From the NCBI RefSeq assembly GCF_041200145.1, contig NZ_CP165734.1, positions 4,030,001-4,094,000 on the forward strand: a stretch of 64,000 nucleotides of DNA. The letters run 5' to 3'. This DNA comes from Bradyrhizobium sp. LLZ17. GTDB lineage: Bacteria > Pseudomonadota > Alphaproteobacteria > Rhizobiales > Xanthobacteraceae. Positions 1-8,671 of this stretch are shown piece by piece. The position numbers and the translations under genes were made by a program. Each line of letters begins with the position of its first letter. Positions within the stretch are counted from its first letter, which is position 1. Below the pieces are notes generated by a model, which had not been told where the DNA came from, did no database searches, and worked only from the letters and a program-made list of their open reading frames with translations.

Positions 1-1193
1 CGTTCGTCGATCTCAGCCCCGGCGCTGTCTCAAAGGTCGCCATGGCGGACGGACTGACCGAAGAGACCACGACCGCGCTGGCGCGTATTCCAGCCGTGTT
101 CGTCACCGCTCGTCAATCCTGCATGGTCTACAAGGGCACCACGATCGACGCGCGAACGATCGCATCGGATCTCGGCGTAAGGTATCTCGTGGAAGGTGGC
201 ATCGAGGTAAGGGGCAAATCGGTCCGGGTGAATGCGCGCCTGATCGACGGTCGCTCCGGGCTTCACATCTGGGCAAGCAGCTACGAAGAGCAGCTTGGAG
301 AATTCTTTGCGGTCCGAAACCGGATCGTTCTGGCGGTTGCGGGCCAGCTTCAGCCGGCTCTGATGATGGCGGACCTTGATCGGGCGCTCGATGCGGGCCC
401 CAACAACCTGGATGCCTGGACCCGCCTGCAGCGCGCCAATGCGTATGTTCTGTTCAATCGCAGCGCTCAAGGTCTTTTCAGTGCGATCGGCGAACTCAAG
501 CAGGCGCTCGCCATCGACCCCGACTATGCCATGGCGCAATCGCTCCTCGCCGCCGTTTATACCTGGCGCGCGACCTGGTCGGCGTCCACGCGAATGGCCG
601 GGGAGCGCGTGCTCGCTCTCGAATATGCGGCCCTGGCACGCAAGACCGATCCCAAGAACTCGTTTGTTCTGGTCAACTGCGCCGACGCCGCCATCTACAG
701 TGCGGGCAATATCGACCTGGCACTCGAACTGCTGAACGATGCCGTGGAGCGAAGCCCCCATGATCCGCAAGGGTTGGCGCTGCTGGCGAACGCAAATCGC
801 GTTGCGGGGGCCGATCCGGCCGACAGCCTGCGCATGATCGCGCGGGCGATTCGGATCAGCCCGCGTGACCCCCGAAGCCACCGCTGGTTTCACTATGCGG
901 GCTGGTGTCATTGGAAACTGGGCGAGCTCGAGAAGATGGAAGCGGCCGCCCGCAACGCGATCGAACTCTATAGCGATGCGCCCGCGCAGTGGGTCGAGTT
1001 GACTTGCGCGCTCGGCCTTCAGCGCAAGAACGCTGAGGCAAAGGCGGCTGCGAAGGTGCTCAGGAAATTGGCGCCCACGTTTACGCCCGACAAGTTTTTC
1101 GACATCGCGCAACAATTTTACGGAAATCGCTTTGCGGGCGCCGTCAAAGCCGACTACCGTTCGCTCTGCTCGACACTGCAACGGGCCATGTAG
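1..1193 (+). CDS. TolB-like/TPR protein, C-terminal part (5' end outside window)
   Basis: The frame is open from the window edge, so the start lies upstream. The first ~110 residues resemble the TolB-like domain found in adenylate cyclase-like and winged-helix/TPR proteins of rhizobia: ADGLTEE, then a YKG segment, LGVRYLVEGG, VRVNARLIDG and a HIWASSYEE stretch. The rest is helical, with several degenerate TPR units (for example around LKQALAIDPDYAMAQ). In this family the missing N-terminus is usually a class III cyclase domain or a DNA-binding domain; which one applies cannot be seen. The protein is probably cytoplasmic. An internal ATG at 42 is unlikely to be the start, because the coding sequence before it already matches the domain. 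Confidence 0.8.
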   Translation, partial: FVDLSPGAVSKVAMADGLTEETTTALARIPAVFVTARQSCMVYKGTTIDARTIASDLGVRYLVEGGIEVRGKSVRVNARLIDGRSGLHIWASSYEEQLGEFFAVRNRIVLAVAGQLQPALMMADLDRALDAGPNNLDAWTRLQRANAYVLFNRSAQGLFSAIGELKQALAIDPDYAMAQSLLAAVYTWRATWSASTRMAGERVLALEYAALARKTDPKNSFVLVNCADAAIYSAGNIDLALELLNDAVERSPHDPQGLALLANANRVAGADPADSLRMIARAIRISPRDPRSHRWFHYAGWCHWKLGELEKMEAAARNAIELYSDAPAQWVELTCALGLQRKNAEAKAAAKVLRKLAPTFTPDKFFDIAQQFYGNRFAGAVKADYRSLCSTLQRAM

Positions 1194-1599
1194 GCAGCGA
1201 GCTGTCATTGAGGATCGTGTTGTTGGTGGCGCGACGCAAAGCGGCTACCCCGTCACGAGATCCGCGCATGAGCCGTTAATTGTCGAGATCGCACACATGG
1301 CCCGCGCTTCCGCTCAACGCTCCCCCAAGCCAGGCGCACAGCGAGATTTCGTGAAACAGCCCGCGGCGATTCCTCCTTGAAGAAGACCCGTCGCAATGCC
1401 CTGCATCGTGGCTCGACCTTCGATAACGGTTGAAGGACCACAAGCCGATCAGCCTCGTCGTCCCGTCCGAGGCGTCACCCCAGCCATCGATCGCGGGTTC
1501 GTTCATATCCTTTGGACCACGCATGCATCGCCTGTTCGACTTCACCGAAGCCGATGCCTATATCCTGACGGCAACGCGTGTCGATGTAGCGAGCATGTG
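1194..1599. other. Intergenic stretch without a convincing gene
   Basis: About 400 bases separate the TPR gene from the next small gene. Open frames here on both strands lack ribosome-binding sites and recognisable content. One short frame, from the ATG at 1523, encodes about 25 residues. Its TGA at 1598-1600 overlaps the ATG at 1600 (TGATG), so it could be a coupled leader or the debris of a longer N-terminus. Confidence 0.4.
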
Positions 1600-1833
1600 A
1601 TGGCCAGGAGACGCACGACCGAGACGGACCTCGACGACCTCCCCCGCTATTTCGTCTGGGTCCGCGGTCTCGAGGGACCCGAGCCGCAGAAATGGCTGGC
1701 GATGGATTTCGGCGTCGGTGACTGGAAACGGCCGGTTGTGCTGGCTTGGCTGGAACTGCCGGAGGACGAGCGGCGCCTGCCGTTATCAGTATTGGCGGGG
1801 CGATATCCGCCGCCGCGGGTGGAGAGCCTATAG
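1600..1833 (+). CDS. Small hypothetical protein (77 aa)
   Basis: A short charged soluble protein beginning MARRRTTETDLDDLPRY, with a tryptophan-rich middle (FVWVRGL, KWLAMDFGVGDW) and the tail RYPPPRVESL. I do not recognise a family. The ATG at 1600 is preferred because the upstream part of the same frame (from 1396) reads like non-coding sequence. The start overlaps the TGA of a 25-codon frame (TGATG), an arrangement typical of translational coupling. The stop is followed immediately by a palindromic intergenic repeat. Confidence 0.45.
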   Translation: MARRRTTETDLDDLPRYFVWVRGLEGPEPQKWLAMDFGVGDWKRPVVLAWLELPEDERRLPLSVLAGRYPPPRVESL

Positions 1834-1919
1834 GGGTGGGTTAGCGACAGCGTAATCCACCGTGTTTCCCTGATCTCGGACGGAGCTGGTGGGTTACGCT
1901 GACGCTAAGCCACCCACCC
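1834..1919. repeat. Palindromic intergenic repeat (GGGTGGGTTAGC family)
   Basis: Left arm GGGTGGGTTAGCGACAGCG and right arm CGCTGACGCTAAGCCACCC form an imperfect inverted repeat about 85 bp long. The motif is typical of palindromic elements scattered in Bradyrhizobium intergenic regions. It starts at the stop codon of the small upstream gene. Confidence 0.7.
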
Positions 1920-2097
1920 GCAGATACGATCTCTCACGTCCCCGCGCCGCGGTCGGGTTAATGCGGCCTCGCTATCGCACCTTGTGACCGTCCCCTGCAG
2001 AAGTAAGGCGCCCCATGATTATGGCTGTCGCGATCTCTGCGCCGCGATTAAGCTTGGCTTCGCGCGCCGCGGGGGACACGCGGCCGGGACCTTGATC

Positions 2098-2781
2098 ATG
2101 ACCGAACAGGGCGAGACGGGTGAGGCCATCACCATCCTCCTCGTCGAAGACGACGCCCCGACCTGCTGGCGTCTTCAGGACGCGCTGGTGAAGGCCGGCT
2201 ACGGTGTACGCACCGCCGGCACGCTCGGCGAAGCCCGTCGCGCGCTCGGCGAGGCGGCGCCGCGCGTTCTGCTGACCGATCTGCGGCTGCCCGACGGCCA
2301 TGGCGTCGAGCTGATCCGCGAGACCAGGCAGCGCTTTCCGGCCACCGAAATCATGGTGATCTCCGCCCTCGGCGACGAGGAAAGCGTGATCTCCGCGATC
2401 ACGGTCGGGGCGACCGGCTACCTCCTGAAGGACGCGTTCCCGAGCGACATCGCCACCACGGTGCGAGATCTGGTCGCCGGACATTCGCCGATCTCGGCCT
2501 CGATCGCGCGCTTCATCGTGCGCAGGACGCAAGGTAGCGCGCAGAGCCCGGCCGAGCCGCCGCCCGGGCCAGCGCTCAACACCGCAAGGCTCACGCCGCG
2601 CGAGATCGACATCCTCTGGGGCATCGCCAAAGGGTTCAGCTATGCGGAGATCGCGAACCATCTCGGCCTGTCGCGCCAGACCGTGCCCGGGCATATCAAG
2701 AACATCTATCGCAAGCTCGAGGTTCACACGCGCGGCGAAGCCGTGTTCGAGGCGGTGCAGCAGGGCCTGATCAAGCTGTGA
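2098..2781 (+). CDS. NarL/FixJ-type response regulator
   Basis: This 227-residue two-component response regulator has an N-terminal receiver domain (ILLVEDDAP acidic pair, phospho-acceptor aspartate in LLTDLRLPDGHG, conserved Lys in GYLLKDAF) and a C-terminal LuxR-type helix-turn-helix (LTPREIDILWGIAKGFSYAE, then LGLSRQTVPGHIKNIYRKL). It is expected to bind DNA after phosphorylation by the kinase encoded immediately downstream; the two genes overlap by GTGA, so they are probably translationally coupled. The frame is open from 1984, but MTEQGETGEAITILLVEDD at 2098 is the sensible start because the receiver domain begins there. The recognition helix has TVPGH where most family members have TVKTH. 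Target genes cannot be inferred. Confidence 0.88.
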   Translation: MTEQGETGEAITILLVEDDAPTCWRLQDALVKAGYGVRTAGTLGEARRALGEAAPRVLLTDLRLPDGHGVELIRETRQRFPATEIMVISALGDEESVISAITVGATGYLLKDAFPSDIATTVRDLVAGHSPISASIARFIVRRTQGSAQSPAEPPPGPALNTARLTPREIDILWGIAKGFSYAEIANHLGLSRQTVPGHIKNIYRKLEVHTRGEAVFEAVQQGLIKL

Positions 2782-4703
2782 GCGAGATCGCCGCGAAGGT
2801 CGTGATCACGCGTCCGCGGCGCCGGCTGCGGCTTGCCCGCCTGGTGCCGTATCTGCTGCTCCAGCTGCTGATCGTGATCGGCACCATCCTCGCCCTGCGG
2901 CTGCTCCAGCCGAGCGATCCCGACGACTTTGCCGTGAGCGAATTTTCCTTGCGAGAAGGTGGCATGGTGCGGCCGGTGACGCTGCCGCATTTCACCGCCT
3001 CTCGTTATTCGCTCGCTGATCCGCCGCTCTATTCGGGCCGCTTCGTCTTCACGCCCGATGCGGCTGATGCGGCCTGGTCGGTTTTCCTGCCGCGCTTCAG
3101 CAACGGCGTGGAGGTCGCGGTGAACGGCGTCGCGATCCTGGACTCCCGCCGCGATCCCAGCGCCAACAGGCCGGACCGCAACACGCCGGAGATCGCGGTG
3201 ATCCCGTCGTCGCTGCTGCGCGAGGGCAGCAACGACATCACGGTGCGGCTGCTGGTGTGGGGTCCGCTGCGGGGGTTCCTCGACACCGTCTATGTCGGCC
3301 CGGACGATGCCTTGCGCGGAGCATACGAGACCCGCACGCTGCTGTTCGTCACGCTGCCGGTGGTGTTCTCGGCCTGGCAATCGATCCTCGCCGTGATTCT
3401 CGCCATCATGTGGCTGATGCGGCGCCGCGAGCCGGTTTATGGCGTGCTCGCGGCAGCAATGGTGCTCGGCGTCGTGCAGGCTTTCCTGCCAGCGCCGGTG
3501 CCTCCCGCCACCTCGTCGCGGCTCGCCGCGGTGCTGCTCGCGTCTGCGCCGACCGAGAGCGCGCTGATCGTGGTGTTCGGCGTGCTGTTCTTCCGGCAAC
3601 GCTGGCCTCGCTACGGAACGCTGCTGTTCGTACCGGGCCTCGTCGTGTTCGCAGTCGGATTGGTTGCGGGCCCGCCGCTGCCGCGCATCCTCTTCCTGGT
3701 GCTCGGCATTCCCACGGTCGGCATCTGCCTGTTGCTGATGGCTGGTGTCACGGCGGCGGCAGTGGTGCGGCGGCAGGATGCGGCAAGCTTCACGATCGGC
3801 TGCGCGGTCACCATCGTACTGACCTGCTGGGCCCACGACATGCTCTCGGTGTTCGACATCATGCCCAACGAGCGTACTTTCGTCTCTCGGCTATCTTATT
3901 CGGCGATGCTGGTGGCCATCGGCGCCGGACTGACCTGGCGCTTCGCCCGCGCGCTGAACCAGGTCGACAGTTTTGCCGGCCGGCTCGTCGCGCGCGTCCG
4001 CGAAGCCGAGGAGCGGCTCAAGGCAAGCTTCGCCCGGGAGCAGGAACGGGCACGGGCCGCCGCGCTCGCCAACGAGCGCACACGGCTGATGCGCGACCTG
4101 CATGACGGCCTCGGCGGCCAGCTCGTCAGCATCGTCGCACTCTCCGAACGCGGGCATGAGGGCACGACCATCACGGACGCCGCGCGCGCCGCGCTGAAGG
4201 ACCTTCGGCTCGTCATCGATTCCATGGACGACATCGGCGGCGACCTCATGCTCGCGCTCGGCTCCTGGCGCGAGCGCGCGGCGATGCAGTTGCGGCCGCA
4301 CGACATCGTGCTCGACTGGCGCGTGGCGACGCCGCAAGGACTGCCGCTGCATCCCGAACTGCGGCCATGGCATGTGATCCAGATCGTGCGCATTCTCGAC
4401 GAGGCCGTGACCAATGCGGTCAAGCACGCCGCGGCGCGCCACATCGCTGTCACGATCGAGACGCTCGATGACGGCCGGGGGCCGTACGGGGTGATCAGCG
4501 TTGCGGACGACGGCTGTGGTTTTGCGCGTTGTGACGCGGGCAATGCCGCAGACGCGAGCCAGACGGCACGAGGCTTGCGCAACATGAGAAACCGCGCCGC
4601 ACGCTGCGGCGCGGTGCTCATTTTGAACTCGGACAAGACGGGTACCCGCGTGCGGCTGCAATTGCCGCAGATATTTCCCGACAGCGACGCGGCCGTGGGC
4701 TGA
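2778..4703 (+). CDS. Membrane sensor histidine kinase (HisKA_3 type)
   Basis: A 641-residue kinase starting at a GTG that overlaps the regulator stop. An N-terminal membrane helix (LVPYLLLQLLIVIGTILAL) precedes a ~170-residue extracytoplasmic domain, then about six or seven hydrophobic helices (residues ~190-395) in a 7TMR-DISM-like arrangement. A coiled linker leads to the HisKA_3 dimerisation motif (MRDLHDGLGGQLVSIVALSE, phospho-histidine in DLHDG) and a HATPase domain (DEAVTNAVKHA N-box, VADDGCGF, ARGLRNMRNRA). It should autophosphorylate and signal to the NarL-type regulator encoded just upstream. The signal is unknown. Confidence 0.88.
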   Translation: MSEIAAKVVITRPRRRLRLARLVPYLLLQLLIVIGTILALRLLQPSDPDDFAVSEFSLREGGMVRPVTLPHFTASRYSLADPPLYSGRFVFTPDAADAAWSVFLPRFSNGVEVAVNGVAILDSRRDPSANRPDRNTPEIAVIPSSLLREGSNDITVRLLVWGPLRGFLDTVYVGPDDALRGAYETRTLLFVTLPVVFSAWQSILAVILAIMWLMRRREPVYGVLAAAMVLGVVQAFLPAPVPPATSSRLAAVLLASAPTESALIVVFGVLFFRQRWPRYGTLLFVPGLVVFAVGLVAGPPLPRILFLVLGIPTVGICLLLMAGVTAAAVVRRQDAASFTIGCAVTIVLTCWAHDMLSVFDIMPNERTFVSRLSYSAMLVAIGAGLTWRFARALNQVDSFAGRLVARVREAEERLKASFAREQERARAAALANERTRLMRDLHDGLGGQLVSIVALSERGHEGTTITDAARAALKDLRLVIDSMDDIGGDLMLALGSWRERAAMQLRPHDIVLDWRVATPQGLPLHPELRPWHVIQIVRILDEAVTNAVKHAAARHIAVTIETLDDGRGPYGVISVADDGCGFARCDAGNAADASQTARGLRNMRNRAARCGAVLILNSDKTGTRVRLQLPQIFPDSDAAVG

Positions 4704-4748
4704 AAAAGCCCTCTCTCTCCGCGCAGATGGGGCGCACGGAGAGAGGGG
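4703..4748 (-). terminator. Hairpin terminator between convergent genes
   Basis: Arms CTCTCTCCG and CGGAGAGAG (extended outward with one G-T pair) flank a short loop. Read on the minus strand the hairpin is followed by five Ts (AAAAA at 4703-4707 on the plus strand), so it looks like a Rho-independent terminator for the leftward gene ending at 4838. It starts at the stop codon of the kinase gene and may serve both. Confidence 0.65.
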
Positions 4749-4837
4749 CCGGGCTGGGACTTGGCCTGCGGAGGACGGGGGGCGTTCGCAAGTCATCCCT
4801 TCGCCCGAAAACTGCAATCTATTCAATCGAACGCATA

Positions 4838-5128
4838 TCAGCGCACGCCGACGCGATTGACCGGACCGCCGCGATTCATCGGCGTGCCGGCACGCACGCC
4901 GACGCCCGGGGCGCCGACACCGGGGGTCGCGACCACGGCCGCGGCGACAGGCGCTCCCGGCGCGACCACCACCGTTGCGTCCGGCCGTACCACGCACCCC
5001 TTGGGCACGCCGACTGTCTTGCAATAGACCGCGGCCTGGGCCGGACCCGTGCCCAGCGACAGCATCGCGGTACCCGCCAGCGCCATGATCGTCAGCCCGG
5101 CACTCAGCGCTCGCAATCTTTTCGACAT
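4838..5128 (-). CDS. Small secreted Val/Pro/Gly-rich protein
   Basis: A 96-residue protein with a signal peptide (basic start MSKRLRALSAG, hydrophobic core, cleavage near GPAQA-AVYC). The mature part has two cysteines (VYCKTVGVPKGCVV) followed by low-complexity valine, alanine, proline and glycine. It should be periplasmic or exported. I do not recognise a function; the two-cysteine segment near the mature N-terminus occurs in other short rhizobial exported proteins. It is a single gene with its own downstream terminator. Confidence 0.7.
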   Translation of the reverse strand: MSKRLRALSAGLTIMALAGTAMLSLGTGPAQAAVYCKTVGVPKGCVVRPDATVVVAPGAPVAAAVVATPGVGAPGVGVRAGTPMNRGGPVNRVGVR

Positions 5129-5364
5129 CTTGCTCTCCTGCTTCCCGTTCGGCGCCCCAGTGCAATCACCGGGTCTCGCAGCCGACGTGCAGCCTCAATG
5201 GCAAAAGACGGTGCGCGGATACATGCCATGAAGATGGGGTGCGGCAGGCATCGCCGCACGAAGGCCAGCCTCTCGGTGCCATGAACATGGCATGGACCGG
5301 CGACACACGTCCGCGACATGGTTCGGCCCGTTTGATCCCAAGCCGAATCTGCCAGAGGTGTTTC

Positions 5365-5589
5365 ATGAAAATTTCGGTTCTTGCCGTCCTGCTGCTCGCC
5401 ACAGCCATCCTGCCGGCGGCAGCGCAATCCGGTCCCACCCTACAGGAGCAGATGGCCTGCCGCGGCGACGCCAGCAAGTTCTGCGCCCAACATGTCGGCA
5501 AGCCGCCTGAGATGAATGCCTGCCTGCGCGAGAACAAGGCGAAGCTCTCGAATTCCTGCCGCAAGGTCGTCGAGTCGCGCGGCGGCTGA
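5365..5589 (+). CDS. Small secreted cysteine-rich-repeat protein
   Basis: A 74-residue protein with a signal peptide (MKISVLAVLLLATAILPAAA) and a mature domain with four cysteines (MACRGDASKFC, MNACLRENKAKLSNSC). This is the pattern of the Cys-rich-repeat (GLG1-like) family, which is exported and of unknown role in bacteria. An alternative start at 5239 would prepend unrelated residues; the ATG at 5365 places the signal peptide at the N-terminus. Confidence 0.75.
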   Translation: MKISVLAVLLLATAILPAAAQSGPTLQEQMACRGDASKFCAQHVGKPPEMNACLRENKAKLSNSCRKVVESRGG

Positions 5590-5616
5590 TACGGCTGGGG
5601 CGAGATCCCTCAGGCG

Positions 5617-6330
5617 CTAATCGTCGTCGTCGGGACCGAACAGCCTGATCTGCGGAAAGCTGCCACGCGGACGGCTCGGAACATCGCGCGCATCGGAATC
5701 TTCGCGGATGTTGCGCGCGACATCGTCCCAATCGGGCTGATCGCGCATGCTGCGCGAATTGCGCGCCTCATAGTGTCGGCGCTCGGCCCAGCGCTCGCGC
5801 CGCTCCGCCCGTCGCCGCTCGGACGCGGCGCGCTTCACGTCAGAATCCCTAGCCTTGGCATAAGCGTTGTCGGACGAGGACGAGGGCTGCGTGGAGGCCT
5901 GCTGTTCGGCGGGCTTTGCGGCTTGCGTCGGCGGCGAGGCTGGTGCTGGCTTGGGCGGCTCGACCGCGGCCGTCTGCGGAGTGGGTGGGGTCGCCGGTTC
6001 GGCGTTCGCCTGATTGGTCTGCGTGTCGGGCTTCGTCTCAGACTTGCCTTCCGACTTGCTGCCTTCAGACTTGGCGTCGCCTTGCGCCTGTGCGGGCGCG
6101 ACCGTCGCGCTGAAGGCCTGCGAGCCGTTGAGATATTGCACGTGCTCCGATGGCGCATTTGTCGTGGCCGCGCCGGTCGTAGCTTGCCGCTCCATCTTGC
6201 TGGTGTTGGGCCCCTGCTTGGGCGCGATCGGATGCATGATGTTGCCGGCGACGATGCCGCCACCGAGACCAATGGCGATGGCGGCGACGATCGATCCGGC
6301 ACCGACGAAATAAGCTGTCAATGCCCGCAT
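5617..6330 (-). CDS. Membrane-anchored Pro/Ala-rich hypothetical protein
   Basis: This 237-residue protein has an N-terminal transmembrane helix (FVGAGSIVAAIAIGLGGGI), a long low-complexity Pro/Ala/Lys/Gln linker (~residues 75-150), a basic segment (ASERRRAERRERWAERRHYE) and an acidic C-terminus ending GPDDDD. It is probably anchored in the inner membrane with a disordered extracytoplasmic tail. No enzymatic motif is visible. The architecture matches other rhizobial proteins of unknown function. Confidence 0.7.
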   Translation of the reverse strand: MRALTAYFVGAGSIVAAIAIGLGGGIVAGNIMHPIAPKQGPNTSKMERQATTGAATTNAPSEHVQYLNGSQAFSATVAPAQAQGDAKSEGSKSEGKSETKPDTQTNQANAEPATPPTPQTAAVEPPKPAPASPPTQAAKPAEQQASTQPSSSSDNAYAKARDSDVKRAASERRRAERRERWAERRHYEARNSRSMRDQPDWDDVARNIREDSDARDVPSRPRGSFPQIRLFGPDDDD

Positions 6331-6415
6331 TGGTCCACTCCCTATTCGGAGCGGGCAACGCCTGAGGATTGCCGGATGTTCCTGATGTTGAGAAGGTTCC
6401 TAACGGAACGGCGCG

Positions 6416-7139
6416 TCAGATCTGCTGCGCGACCTGTTCCAGCCCGATGATGCGGGCGAGCTTGCGCACTTCTTCTTTCTGGTCGTCACGCAGCTGGAAC
6501 AGCAGCGGCATCGCAGCCGACTTCAACTGCTGGACCTCGTCGCAATTCGGATCGATCGGCACGCCCGGCGCGTTCGGGTTGGACAACTTGTTCGCCGAGA
6601 TCTTGCGGACGACATTGCGCAGCGCGGTCTCGACCGAGGGCCAGTAATATTCCTGCGACGACGACAGTTTCAGGCGATCCCTGATCCCGGAGATCTGCAC
6701 GTCGGACAGCAAGGAATAGGTTTTTTTGCGGCTGGGGTTTGGCGACGACCTTCGGCTTGGCCGGAGCCTCGACGGCGGCGGGCGCCTGCGGGGCCTCGTT
6801 CACGCTCGCTTTGGCCGGCGGGAAATCGGATGGGGTAGCCGCGGCAAAGGCCTGGCGCAGCGGCTCGGTCAGCAGCGGGGCCTGCGAGAGCTTGTCGGCC
6901 GGAACCTGCACCGGGTCGATCGCGGCCGAGGCCAGCGCCAGCGTCGGAACCAACCGGTCGGCCTTGGCGGCGCGGTTGGCGGCGAGCGGTTTCGGCGGCG
7001 GGGCCTCCGTGATCATCTCGGGGCTGACGCTGGGCACGCTGTCGCGGCCAAGAATGGCGGTGGTGGCGGCACCGAGGACGAGGAAGCAGGTCAGCACGAC
7101 GATGGTGATGGCTCTCGACAAACGCCTCTCCGCTTCCAA
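6416..7139 (-). pseudogene. Membrane-anchored hypothetical protein, frameshifted at an A7 run
   Basis: The N-terminal part has a membrane helix (AITIVVLTCFLVLGAATTAI) and a Pro/Ala-rich linker up to KPQPQK. The C-terminal ~95 residues, starting at LLSDVQISGIRDRLKLSSSQ, continue in another frame. The switch falls at seven Ts on the plus strand (6721-6727, A7 in the coding strand). Removing one A joins the halves as PQPQKTYSLLSDVQ, which is clearly the intended protein. The start is TTG at 7139, or more likely TTG at 7121, which has a GGAG-type ribosome-binding site. Either the gene is broken or the read is wrong by one base in the homopolymer. Function unknown. Confidence 0.7.
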
Positions 7140-7254
7140 CTTTCAAGTCCACGTGATCACTGCCCGGAAACTGGGCGAAAATTAAGGCCTAACCGGGCCA
7201 TCGGGGCGGCAATCGCGCGGACTACCGCGACAGCGCCTCAAAAACCGAATAATA

Positions 7255-7503
7255 TCAGGCAGCTAGCGCGAGATCATAGGCGTCCTGGATGTCGGCGACG
7301 ATTTCGGAGGCTTCCCACACTGCGCGGGGCTCGACCGATTGCAGCGTCACGGTCCAATTGCCGCCACGGCGGGTGCGGGGGACGCTGACCACGTCGAAGC
7401 GCACGGTGCGGCAGAGCGGGTGGCGGGCCAGCGCATGCGCCACGCGGAGCCGGATTTCGTCGAGCGAAGCCTGTGTCTTGGAATTGAGAAAATCGAAATC
7501 CAT
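7255..7503 (-). CDS. Small hypothetical protein (82 aa)
   Basis: A soluble protein starting MDFDFLNSKTQASLDEIRLR, with no signal peptide. GAGAGGGAC lies just upstream of the ATG. Mixed helix and strand is suggested by alternating charged and hydrophobic residues (FDVVSVPRT, NWTVTLQSVEP). The family is not recognised; it stands alone between two other leftward genes. Confidence 0.65.
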   Translation of the reverse strand: MDFDFLNSKTQASLDEIRLRVAHALARHPLCRTVRFDVVSVPRTRRGGNWTVTLQSVEPRAVWEASEIVADIQDAYDLALAA

Positions 7504-7626
7504 CGCCTGTCCCTCTCGGTCCTGATTGGCGGCCCGAGGGGATTCTGGGCGAACGATGGTTAATCTGCCGTTAAGGACGGCGCTGTGGAGCCATGCGGGA
7601 TTAACCGTGGCGGGCGGCGCAGAGCG

Positions 7627-8592
7627 CTACCGCCCAGCCGCCTTGCGGTACTCAGCTGCCGTTCGCGCAACGAGACCATCGACCGCCATCACGTCGGTCA
7701 CGCCCGAAGTCGAATGCCCGCCGCTCCAGATATCGCGCCAGCGCTTTGGCCGGTTCTCGCGCGCGCTGACGTCGATGTCCTTGCCGATGTCGATGACGCC
7801 GCGCGGCGGAAGGTCGTCGGGGTCGAGACCGGCCGCGACGATCGACGGACTCAGCATGCTGGTTTGCAAGCCCGTGACCGCGGTGGTGAGCAGAATGTCG
7901 TCGGCGCTGCTCTCGACCAGCATCTGCTTGTGGCGGTCATCCGCCATGCTCTCGCGCGTCGCGATGAATTTCGTGCCCATGTAGCCGAGATCGCAGCCGA
8001 GCACTTCGGCGGCGCGCAGCGCGTGACCGTCGCTGATGCCGCCGGCAAGCACGATGATGCCGTCGTAGAACGCGCGCACCGCACGGACGAAGGCGAACGG
8101 ATTGAGCCAACCGGTCTGTCCGCCGGCGCCTGCGGTGAGCAGCACCAGTCCATCGGCGCCCGCTGCCGCCGCGCGCTCGGCGTGGCGGATCGAGGCGACA
8201 TCCGCCAGCACCAGCGCGCCGGCCTCGTGCAACGGCTTCAGCACCGGTGCGGGCGATCCGACCGAGGTGATGACGAACTCAGGCTTATGGCGCAGCAGCA
8301 CCGCGAGATCCTGCTCCAGCCGCGCGTTGGAGCGATGCACGATCAAATTCGGACAGAGTGGCGCGGCCTTGCGTCCGGTCTGATCTTCGTGCTGCCGCAA
8401 GCGGGTCGCGATCTAGGCAAGCCATTCGTCGAGTTGTTCCGGGCTGCGGCAATTCACTGTGGGGAAGCTGCCGATCACGCCGTTGCGGCAGGCCGCGACC
8501 ATCAGTTCGACGCCCGACACCAGGAACATCGGCGCCGCGATCAGCGGCAAGGCCAGACGATCGCGGACATGTTGCAGTCGATCGGATGTCAC
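7627..8592 (-). pseudogene. Nitronate monooxygenase-like flavoprotein with in-frame stop
   Basis: This is a nitronate monooxygenase/2-nitropropane dioxygenase-like TIM-barrel FMN protein. The probable start is GTG at 8592 (MTSDRLQHVRDRLALPLIAA), with a GGGAGG ribosome-binding site. The frame reads through LDEWLA and meets TAG at 8413-8415, then continues unbroken in the same frame (IATRLRQHEDQ) to a normal end. The intact paralogue at 11506-12474 has LDEWLARITEEL at this point, so the stop is internal. The usual active-site GAGGH motif is GAGGQTG here, so even a repaired protein may lack nitronate oxidation. It diverges from the acyl-CoA ligase gene. Confidence 0.8.
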
Positions 8593-8671
8593 CCAAGCCT
8601 CCCGCCCTGTGCTAGCGTTGCGCACAAACATTGGCACGCGCAACGCCGATGAGAAAGCTGCGAGGAAACAT

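Noticed and set aside
30..1208. Minus-strand frame opposite the first TPR gene.
   Set aside because: No recognisable family, Arg/His-rich; the plus strand matches TolB/TPR proteins.
6721..6727. Programmed -1 frameshift on A AAA AAC.
   Set aside because: The second half of the protein lies in the +1 frame, not -1, so the heptamer cannot be used in the standard way.
8413..8415. TAG as pyrrolysine or selenocysteine.
   Set aside because: Selenocysteine uses TGA and no pyrrolysine system is expected in this group; a nonsense change or error is simpler.
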